Shown here piece after piece: positions 1 through 6,576 of a DNA stretch of 48,057 nt. The notes below the pieces were generated by a model. That model ran no database searches. It saw nothing but the letters and a program-made list of their open reading frames with translations, and was not told the origin of the DNA. The stretch comes from Gemmatimonadota bacterium (GTDB taxonomy: Bacteria; Gemmatimonadota; Gemmatimonadetes; Longimicrobiales; Gaopeijiaceae): positions 1 to 48,057 of the forward strand of contig JAJDNC010000096.1 in assembly GCA_022340865.1 (NCBI GenBank). Direction: 5' to 3'. A program made the translations under genes and the position numbers. How positions within the stretch are numbered: position 1 is the first letter of the stretch; each line of letters opens with the position of its first letter.

Positions 1-2098
1 CCTTGGTGATCCCCCCGGCGGCGGAATTGGCCTCCACCAGTCTCCGCTCCACAGGCAGCGCGGAGTCCACCAGCGTCAGCGTCTTGTCGATCCACTGCTC
101 GGCTTCCCTGCGCTGCTGCGCAGGCGCATCGGGAGGCACCACGTACGTCGCCGTCACCGTCATTCCCCAGGCCTCGGCCAGGGCGCTCAGGAACTCTGCA
201 GCCAGGCGGGCGTGGGGACCTCCCGCCGTGGGGAAGAGGACCCGCCTGAACTGCCTCTGCTCGGCGATCTTGAGGACCATGAGATCGCAGGGGGCGTGAC
301 GGATCACCTGGTCGGTGACCTCGCCGAAGATGCGCTCACGGGTGTTGGTGAAGCCCTTCCAGCCCATGAGCAGCACGTCGGCTTGCTGGCGCTCTGCCAC
401 GCCCAGAATACCCTGTTGGACGTTGTGGGCCAGGGCGACGTCGGTCTCCAGTTCCACCCCCCGATCTGCGGCCCACTCCCGGGCCCGCCGGAGGAGACCC
501 TCGCGGTGCTGCACGAAGCGCATCCCCTGGTAGATGGGGAGCTGCCGGGGCACCTGCACCACCGTCACCGCCACCAGGCGCCGACCCCGGAGCTTCGCGA
601 TGGGCCAAGCGAAGTCCAGTAGGGTCCCGACGTTGTCGGGGTTGTGCAGCGGTACCACCACCGACAGGCCTAGCGCTTGCTCCAGGGGGCGCTCGCTGGG
701 GATGAGCACCTGAGGCTCGGCGCCCGCCGCCAGCTTCTCGAAGTGGCCGAAGTAGACCAGCAGGCCCAGGACGATCCACCCCGCGGTCACGTACCAGGCC
801 AAGGGCTGGAACGTGAACTGGTAGAGTGCCAGGAAGACGTTGAGGACGATCCCCAGGATGGGGGTGAAGGGATAGAAGGGCACCCGGTACCGTCGGGGTA
901 TCTCCGGCGCCTTCCTGCGCAGGGCGATGACCGAGAGGTTCACCAGGGCGAAGGTGAGGAGGAAAATGAGGCTCGCCGCGGACCCCACCGCCTCGAGGGG
1001 CAGCGTAAGCGCCATGACCAGGAGGAGGACGCCCGTCACGATGATGGCCACGTGAGGGGTCCGCCGGACCGGGTGGATGGTGGACATCTCCCGGGGTAGC
1101 CAGTTGTCCCGGGCCATGGAGAAGGCCACCCGGGACGAGGCCATGACCGTGGCGTTCAGCGCCGAAGTGGTGGACAACAGGCCTCCGAAGACGATGAGCG
1201 CCACGCCGAAGGCAGGCATGAAGTCCTCCGCCGCCCGCACGATGGCCGTCTCACCGTACTGTCCCAGGAACTCCCACGACGTGCCGTGCTCGGGGGTGAG
1301 CGCCCCCAGGGACACGAACAGGATGAGGAGGTACATGACCACCGTGACGCCCAGGGCGATGAAGGTGGCCTTGGGGATGTTCTTCTCGGGCTCCTTGATC
1401 TCCTCGGCCACGGTGGCGATGAGGTCGTAGCCCTCGAAGGCGATGAAGGTGAGCCCCATGGCGACGATGACGCCGCCAGTTCCCATGGGGAAGAAGGGCG
1501 TGAAGTTGTCCGCAGCCGCCTCCGGCGCGCCGAAGACCTTCTTCATCCCGTACATGATGAAGATGCCCAGCACCACGAGCTTGGTGATGGTGAGCCAGTT
1601 CTCCGCCTTCCCGGTGACCTCGGCGCCGCGGACGTTCAGGCGGATGAAGGCCAGGCCCACCAGGAGGGTGACCGCCAAGACCGGGACGTGCGGGCCCAGG
1701 AGCCCGAACACCGGACCCGTCAGGGCGGGGAAGTACTTGTGGAAAAACTCCCAGAAGTAGCCGGCGAAGCCCAGTGCATAGAGGGAGCATGCAACCGTGT
1801 AGGCGAACCAGAGCATCCAACCGGCCGTGAAGCCCAGGGCCCCGGGAAAGGCCATCCGCACGAACGAGTAGCCGCCTCCGGCCCGGGGGACGGCCGACGC
1901 CAACTCGGCGTATGCGAAGGCTGTGAGCAGCGTAACCGCTCCATTCAGCGCGAAAGCGAGGATGGAGGCAGGTCCCGAGACCCCGGCAGCGATCCCCGTG
2001 AGAACGAAGATGCCGGCCCCGATCATTGCCCCCACGCCAATCATGGTGGCCTCGAAGAGGCCCAGATCCCTGGCGAAGGTCACATCGTTGGACGCCAT
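1..2098 (-). CDS. APC-family amino-acid permease fused to universal stress protein domains (C-terminus cut by window edge)
   Basis: Reading leftwards from ATG at 2098, about 699 codons are open to the window edge, so the C-terminus is missing. Residues about 8-450 form a hydrophobic permease of roughly 12 membrane segments that opens with the APC signature GVGAMIGAGIF, as in cationic amino-acid transporters of the inner membrane. After the last membrane segment, near position 770 on the plus strand, come soluble domains resembling UspA, including VLIPSERPLEQALGLSVVVP and a second unit with the phrase VLLMGWKG. APC-Usp fusions are a known architecture; the Usp part may bind nucleotide and regulate transport. 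The substrate cannot be read from the sequence. No strong ribosome binding site precedes the ATG, but the reading frame and family N-terminus fit this start. Confidence 0.88.
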   Translation of the reverse strand, partial: MASNDVTFARDLGLFEATMIGVGAMIGAGIFVLTGIAAGVSGPASILAFALNGAVTLLTAFAYAELASAVPRAGGGYSFVRMAFPGALGFTAGWMLWFAYTVACSLYALGFAGYFWEFFHKYFPALTGPVFGLLGPHVPVLAVTLLVGLAFIRLNVRGAEVTGKAENWLTITKLVVLGIFIMYGMKKVFGAPEAAADNFTPFFPMGTGGVIVAMGLTFIAFEGYDLIATVAEEIKEPEKNIPKATFIALGVTVVMYLLILFVSLGALTPEHGTSWEFLGQYGETAIVRAAEDFMPAFGVALIVFGGLLSTTSALNATVMASSRVAFSMARDNWLPREMSTIHPVRRTPHVAIIVTGVLLLVMALTLPLEAVGSAASLIFLLTFALVNLSVIALRRKAPEIPRRYRVPFYPFTPILGIVLNVFLALYQFTFQPLAWYVTAGWIVLGLLVYFGHFEKLAAGAEPQVLIPSERPLEQALGLSVVVPLHNPDNVGTLLDFAWPIAKLRGRRLVAVTVVQVPRQLPIYQGMRFVQHREGLLRRAREWAADRGVELETDVALAHNVQQGILGVAERQQADVLLMGWKGFTNTRERIFGEVTDQVIRHAPCDLMVLKIAEQRQFRRVLFPTAGGPHARLAAEFLSALAEAWGMTVTATYVVPPDAPAQQRREAEQWIDKTLTLVDSALPVERRLVEANSAAGGITK

Positions 2099-3158
2099 GG
2101 CGCTCGTAGGTCGCTGACGTGGGTCGGTGGGCCGAACTCGGGGCCTCCGGGGGAGGACATCGAGTTCCGGCCTGCGGTCGCGGGGAGGGTGGGGGTATCT
2201 ATACCGGTCCGCACCCTTTCGCGCACGTGCGGGACGAAAGGACCACCTCCATGCCTGCCTTGCGGGGGTCCGTTACTCCAACAGAACGCCTCGCAAGACA
2301 GCTTCGTCTAAGCCTGGACGGATCGCCGCAGACCGATCGCGTTCGAGTTCCGTGCAAACGCGATAGCGCCGCACACGGTCGGAGTATCCCGTCCTGTTCG
2401 AAAGCTCAGCTCGTGGAAGCGAGCCGTACGAGTGTCGCCCATGCTGGTTTGAGAGAAGACGCCGTCGAGGACGGCCGGGTGGAAGTGAACCGCTCCGGAT
2501 TTGTCGGAGACCGACTTAGTTGAGTCGCAAGTGCTCTGCTGTCTCTCCTCGAAGCTCCTACCCAGCGTGTGGTGCCGAACGGGCGGACTCGCGCGGACTC
2601 GGCGAAGCCGAGGACGCGGAGCGAGGTTCGAGCCGAGGAGCACATACGCCAAGAAGCCAGCGGTAATCAGGCGGATCACAGCTCCCACCAAGGAAGCCCT
2701 CAGCAGACTCGCGGTGATCCTCTAAGCGTTCCTGCCCCTGACCTCACGGTCGCGGCACACGGTCACGTTCAACAGTATCTTCGCCGAAAGCGGTGTGGCT
2801 CAGTTTTCGCTACCCACAAGGAATGGTGTCCGTGCGGACGAGCGAACCTCCAGCCTACCATCGGACGCGCACCTTCGGCCTGGCGCTGCTGGCGTATGAG
2901 GTGCGCACGAACAACCCGCAGCACGCCGTCACGGCCGCTTCACGAGCGGCACGTCGCCGGCATACGTCTGAACGGACCAGGTGATGCAGGGGCCACCGAG
3001 GAACAGGTCGGCGCCCGGCGAGAGCATGCGGGTGACCGTCGCGATGGCCGGCGCCGGGAGCTGAGGCGCCAGGACGCACGCGGGCCCGGAAGAGCGCCGC
3101 GCGATCGCCCGACGGGCCGCGTCAGCGCGGGACCCCCTCAGCGGCAACGCGTCCGCCG
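2099..3158. other. Gene-poor stretch of about 1.06 kb
   Basis: No recognisable gene was found on either strand. Open frames here are short, rich in Arg/Ser/Pro and without family motifs. One minus-strand frame at 2929-3162 begins with a TTG that overlaps the TGA of the upstream lipoprotein gene. It would encode 77 residues ending in a plausible hydrophobic stretch (PGADLFLGGPCITWSVQTYA), but it has no known family. Another minus frame near 2620-2690 has a hydrophobic start but continues as low-complexity sequence. The stretch may be decayed sequence at the edge of an accessory island. Confidence 0.5.
2198..2203 (-). promoter_or_regulatory. Possible -10 element (TATAGA) upstream of the permease gene
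   Basis: On the minus strand this reads CCGGTATAGA, about 95 bases before the permease ATG. The same CCGGTATAG string occurs ahead of the serine hydrolase gene at 12204-12212. No good -35 box is seen at the right distance, so this is tentative. Confidence 0.3.
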
Positions 3159-3767
3159 TCAAGTTCTGGACAGGGCCTCTGTCATCAACTGCGTCAGCGG
3201 CTTCAGCTCTGACATGTCGCCCAGACCTCCGCTGAAGAACAGGCGCAGCACGACGTTACCCTTACGCGCCCACATGTCGTGGCCTTTACCGGTCAGGACG
3301 GCCTCATCACCGACTCCGGACACCGGCTGTGGGTTCTGGAGGATCGTCCTCGTAAAATCGAAGAAGGACCTTGCGGTGGGGAAGCGGCTGGCCAGCGCGG
3401 GGTTGGGTCCTTCCACGGCGAGGGTCACAATGCCCACATGGCCCACGAGGGCGGAGCCGCCGGCATCGTAAGCCTCCGTGGTCCAATTGCAGCCCCGGGA
3501 ACCCTCCCCTGTGTGCTCGTCCGCCTTTCCCGGATTCACCTTCGTCCCGAGCGCCGCTCCCAGTTCCTCGACGGTGAGCAGCGAGCAGGGGTCGAGCGAC
3601 GCATCCGGGAAGGAGCTTGGCCCTCTGCTGGCAGAGGCCGACTGTGCGGCTGACGCGGCCGTGTCCGTCCCGGACGAGCCATGGGCCGCCCCGCCACCGC
3701 ACCCGGCAGCTGCGACCACGAGCGCCGTCAAGAGGGGCACCGAACGCGTCATCGATCGTGCGCGCAT
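3159..3767 (-). CDS. DUF3558-like lipoprotein
   Basis: A 202-residue secreted protein. The start is the ATG at 3767 because a strong ribosome binding site (GGAGGT, 6 bases spacing) precedes it and a signal peptide follows at once. The lipobox ends at Cys23 (VAAAGC), so the mature protein should be lipid-anchored. A Ser/Ala-rich linker runs to about residue 55. The globular part then opens with DPCSLLTVEELGAALG (Cys61), followed by a second Cys near residue 93 in SRGCNW. This Cys pair and opening match DUF3558, a family best known from actinobacterial lipoproteins of unknown function. No partner genes are adjacent. Function unknown; transfer from an actinobacterium is possible. Confidence 0.75.
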   Translation of the reverse strand: MRARSMTRSVPLLTALVVAAAGCGGGAAHGSSGTDTAASAAQSASASRGPSSFPDASLDPCSLLTVEELGAALGTKVNPGKADEHTGEGSRGCNWTTEAYDAGGSALVGHVGIVTLAVEGPNPALASRFPTARSFFDFTRTILQNPQPVSGVGDEAVLTGKGHDMWARKGNVVLRLFFSGGLGDMSELKPLTQLMTEALSRT

Positions 3768-4046
3768 GTCGCACCTCCGAGGCAGGGAATCTCGACGGCC
3801 CTCCGTTCTTCGCGGACCGGCACTGCGACGCGAACGTAGGACGCCGTGGCCGCATCCGGCAAGACGCGCTCGCGGTCCCGGGACGAACGTATGGACCTGG
3901 AGGACGCGGGAGTGGAGCACCCGCGTGTCGCCTGCCACGTTGCGGATGCCGGGAAGACGCCGTCGCGGAGCAGTCTAGCAGGGTCCGGCAGTAAGCCGTC
4001 GTTGCCGCGGTGCGCAGCGCCAGATGAAGAGCGGGTCTCGGACACT
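3768..4046. other. Intergenic sequence without recognised gene
   Basis: About 280 bases between the DUF3558-like lipoprotein and the PIN-domain remnant. Short frames exist on both strands, but none shows family motifs. It probably contains the minus-strand promoter of the lipoprotein gene, though no clear -35/-10 pair was identified. Confidence 0.4.
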
Positions 4047-4210
4047 GTGCCTCCGGCTCTCGCCGATCTGCTCGATCTTCGGGGCACACTCGTCCCAAAC
4101 GGGGGAGTCGCGCCCCGAGCGTGGCCCCCCGCGACAACCTCAGGCTCTACGACGCCTGGTACGTGACCCTTGGCGAACTGCTCCGCGCGAAGCTGGCGTT
4201 TCCGGACTCG
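4047..4210 (+). pseudogene. Decayed C-terminal fragment of a PIN-domain (VapC-like) toxin
   Basis: Two plus-strand frames together read like the C-terminal half of a PIN-domain ribonuclease. The frame from 4047 gives PPALADLLDL and then APRAW. The next frame, entered around the run of six C at 4125-4130, gives PRDNLRLYDAWYVTLGELL. VapC toxins typically have this order: a helix ending ADLLDL, a PRAW-like turn, then RDNLxxYDAxYVALAE, whose Asp belongs to the acidic metal-binding site. The frame change, the missing N-terminal half and the loss of similarity after about 4200 point to a dead remnant. No VapB antitoxin was recognised beside it. The call rests on motif recognition by eye. Confidence 0.45.
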
Positions 4211-4326
4211 GCGGCGGGAGGCAAGACGCGCGCTGTGTCGCAACGGTGCCGCAACCCGTCGGAAAGGACGTGGACGGGTGGCTCACGATGTTCTTCCCAC
4301 CATGGTCGGTTGGTATGACGGGGTTC

Positions 4327-5571
4327 TTATTCTCCCGTCCAGATATCTCCACCTAATTCCGCGGCGGCCAGGTGAGTCCCGTCCGAGGAGAACGCCATCG
4401 ACGACCAGGTTCCTGCTCCCGTGCCGCTGCGGTCGGTCCAGGTGACCCCGCCATCCATCGAAGTCCAGATATCTCCGCGAGTCTCCGCGGCAGCCAGGTG
4501 GCTTCCGTCCGAAGAGGAAGCGACACAGACCCAGTATCGGGGCCCCACGCTGCTGCGGTCGGTCCAGGTGGCGCCGCCATCGGCCGACGTCCAGATATCC
4601 CCTCCGTATGCCACGGCGGCCAGGTGGCTCCCGTCCGAAGAGGAGGCGATAGATCTCCAATCTCGGTATCCTGCGCTGCTGCGGTCGGTCCAGGTGACCC
4701 CGCCATCGGCCGAGGTCCAGATATCCCCAGCGGCTGCGGCCAGGTGGCTTCCGTCCGAGGAAGACGCGATGGACGACCAAAATCGGGCCCCCGCACTGCT
4801 GCGGTCGGTCCAGGTGGTGTCGCCATCGGCCGACGTCCAGATATCCCCTCCGAAATCCACGGCTGCGGCCAGGTGGCTCCCGTCCGAGGAAGACGCGATG
4901 GACGACCAAAATCGGGCCCCCGCACTGCTGCGGTCGGTCCAGGTAGCTCCGCTATCAGCCGAGGTCCAGATATCGCCAGTCTGCACCACCGCAGCCAGGT
5001 GGCTCCCGTCCGAGGAGGAAGCAATGGAATGCCAGGCCCCCTTTGCCGTACCGCTGCGGTCGGTCCAGGTGGTCCCGCTATCCCCCGAGGTCCAGACATC
5101 ACCAGTGGTTACCACAGCAGCTAGGTGGCTCCCGTCCGAGGAAGACGTGATCGACCCCCAGCCTCGCTTTCCCGCACTGCTATGGTCCGTCCATTGGATA
5201 TCGTCCGGCGTTACCGTAACGGTATAATCTTGGGTGGAATTGTCCTGTGCAGTAACCGAATAGACTACCGGATTCGTAAAGTCATTAGCCGTCGTGCCGC
5301 TGACCTGGGGCGTCGAGCCCACTTTGACCGAGACTCCCGTCGTATTAAAAAAGGCCACAAGGTCTTTCACATTGGTAGACCAGGAAGGCGCCACTGTAAT
5401 ACTGGTGTCTATGATTGTTCCGGCGACTGCCGGTTTTACGAAGCCATAATTGGTGATGGCCTTGGCCGACGAAAGCGGCGGGGCGGCGGGGCTGTTGCCG
5501 CAAGCCGTCATGAGTCCTGAGAAGACAGTTATCAGCAAACCAGGGACAAGTCGTTTGCCTGATGCGTTCAT
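4327..5571 (-). CDS. Lipoprotein with DUF5018-like domain and seven propeller-like (BNR/sialidase-type) repeats
   Basis: A 414-residue lipoprotein. The signal peptide ends at a lipobox with Cys24 (LMTAC). Residues about 38-120 match the DUF5018-type immunoglobulin-like domain (phrases VSVKVGSTPQVSGTTANDF and STQDYTVTVT). Residues about 126-414 are seven tandem units of 40-43 residues, each carrying WTDRS, SSSDGSHLAA and GDIWTSADG. The GxxWTS and DGG elements resemble BNR/Asp-box strands, and seven units would suit a closed seven-bladed propeller. Probably surface-exposed and involved in binding, with no visible catalytic site. The N-terminal coding part and upstream leader are markedly AT-richer than the neighbouring genes, which suggests acquisition. 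Substrate unknown. Confidence 0.8.
   Translation of the reverse strand: MNASGKRLVPGLLITVFSGLMTACGNSPAAPPLSSAKAITNYGFVKPAVAGTIIDTSITVAPSWSTNVKDLVAFFNTTGVSVKVGSTPQVSGTTANDFTNPVVYSVTAQDNSTQDYTVTVTPDDIQWTDHSSAGKRGWGSITSSSDGSHLAAVVTTGDVWTSGDSGTTWTDRSGTAKGAWHSIASSSDGSHLAAVVQTGDIWTSADSGATWTDRSSAGARFWSSIASSSDGSHLAAAVDFGGDIWTSADGDTTWTDRSSAGARFWSSIASSSDGSHLAAAAGDIWTSADGGVTWTDRSSAGYRDWRSIASSSDGSHLAAVAYGGDIWTSADGGATWTDRSSVGPRYWVCVASSSDGSHLAAAETRGDIWTSMDGGVTWTDRSGTGAGTWSSMAFSSDGTHLAAAELGGDIWTGE
4330..5195 (-). repeat. Seven tandem repeats of about 120-129 bp inside the propeller-like lipoprotein gene
   Basis: The unit starts with the codons for WTDRS and is up to 129 bp (43 codons) long; individual copies vary by a few codons before GDIWTS. 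Two adjacent copies share a long identical block (gacgaccaaaatcgggccc at 4772 and again at 4901, exactly 129 bp apart), indicating recent duplication or conversion. Confidence 0.85.
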
Positions 5572-5716
5572 GGGCGCGCTTCCCTTCTATAAAAATAGCA
5601 CCTAGGGATTATTATTCGCGATACGAACCCCCAATTGGAATCGCAACAAGAGAGATCGACAAACGGTATCGGTCAGTGGGCCGCGCCACTCTCAGGAACG
5701 GAGTGGCTTCGGGAGT

Positions 5717-6124
5717 CTACACGGGCTCCATGCATGATCGGATATACGCCGCGACCACCTGATCGCCTACTTCATCAGTGGCGACCTGCATGATCAGGGC
5801 ATAGAGCTCCTTTCCCGGGACGTGGAGCGCACGGCCATTCAAGCGAAGAAAGACAAGCGCCGACGCGAGGCCGGTCCTCTTGTTTCCGTCCTTGAACCCT
5901 TGGGAACGCGTGAATCCCAAGAGGTAGGCGGCAGCGAAATCCGCCGGGTCGACTTCCTCGTCATACGCCCACCGATGAATGGGTCGTGCAAGCGCAGAGC
6001 GCACGACGTTCTGGTCGAGAACACCGTGCGCTCCGCCGTACCGCTCGATCTGCGCCGCGTGGATTGCGAGAAGCATCGCCTCTCTGAGCCACTTTGGCTC
6101 TTCCGCGACCGTGTCATCGCTCAC
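5717..6124 (-). CDS. doc: Doc/death-on-curing family toxin (Fic fold) with histidine-less active-site motif
   Basis: A 135-residue protein of the usual length for Doc toxins, which phosphorylate elongation factor EF-Tu using the Fic fold. The family core is clear: IERYGG near residue 27, then DFAAAYLLGFTRSQGFKDG leading into NKRTG (residues 62-84) and LVFLRLNG. In P1 Doc the motif is HxFx(D/N)xNKR; here the first position is Gln75 (codon CAA), so the conserved catalytic-type His is absent while Phe77, Asp79, Asn81, Lys82 and Arg83 remain. The start ATG overlaps the antitoxin stop by 4 bases, so the pair is translationally coupled. It may be an inactivated or altered toxin. No other frame damage is visible. 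Confidence 0.85.
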   Translation of the reverse strand: MSDDTVAEEPKWLREAMLLAIHAAQIERYGGAHGVLDQNVVRSALARPIHRWAYDEEVDPADFAAAYLLGFTRSQGFKDGNKRTGLASALVFLRLNGRALHVPGKELYALIMQVATDEVGDQVVAAYIRSCMEPV

Positions 6125-6354
6125 TTCGCAAGCTCGCGAAACACTCCGTCGTACTCGGCCATGATCTCTTCGTGGGCACCGAGGGCTCCTGCGAGCTCTT
6201 CCGTATGAGGAACGACCCGAAACCCCCTGAGTCCGTCCTCAATCCAGTCCAGCCGCTGACCCGCCGGAATGCCAAGCCGCCGGACGACCTCAGCGGGGAG
6301 CGTGGTTACTACCGAGGCCCCCTGGGCCCGCGTGGTACTGGAGAGCGTGGACAT
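6121..6354 (-). CDS. AbrB/MazE/SpoVT-type antitoxin
   Basis: A 77-residue protein. The N-terminal half has the swapped-hairpin AbrB pattern: TTRAQGASVVTTLPAEVVRRL, then GIPAGQRLDWIEDG, which is an 'allele-specific' DNA-binding domain. The C-terminal helices (about residues 52-77) should bind and neutralise the downstream toxin. It is the first gene of a two-gene minus-strand operon and overlaps the Doc-like gene by ATGA. A purine-rich GAGGGGG lies 4 bases before the ATG. Like other type II antitoxins it probably represses its own promoter; an inverted repeat sits just upstream. PrlF-like or MazE-like naming cannot be settled by eye. Confidence 0.8.
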   Translation of the reverse strand: MSTLSSTTRAQGASVVTTLPAEVVRRLGIPAGQRLDWIEDGLRGFRVVPHTEELAGALGAHEEIMAEYDGVFRELAK

Positions 6355-6367
6355 CGTGCCCCCTCAT

Positions 6368-6389
6368 AGGTGTCACAATAGTTACACCT
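6368..6389. promoter_or_regulatory. Inverted repeat, candidate operator of the toxin-antitoxin operon
   Basis: AGGTGT at 6368-6373 and ACACCT at 6384-6389 form a perfect 6-bp dyad around a 10-base AT-rich centre, 14 bases upstream of the antitoxin start. On the minus strand a TTGTCA box (6389-6394) adjoins it, so the dyad would overlap the promoter. Autoregulation by the AbrB-like antitoxin is inferred. Confidence 0.45.
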
Positions 6390-6576
6390 GACAATTCAGT
6401 GCAGCCACGGACCAAGGGTCAACGCTTCTCAGGCTCTTCGGCTCTCCTTGCCGGCCGCCTCAGTAAATCGGCCTGCGGTAGGATCGTGATGGCGCGAAGC
6501 GCAGGAGTCGGGTGGCACAGGGTGGGGGCCGGAAGAGTTGCTTGGCCGGAGTCGTCATGGCTGACTGTGCCCTGGC

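Noticed and set aside
2308..2691. Minus-strand open frame with a hydrophobic N-terminus
   Set aside because: Starts with TTG, then becomes Arg/Ser/Pro-rich without motif; no ribosome binding site.
2929..3162. Minus-strand 77-residue frame overlapping the lipoprotein stop (TTGA)
   Set aside because: TTG start, no family, and a basic, Ala-rich first half; kept only as a remark in the gene-poor stretch.
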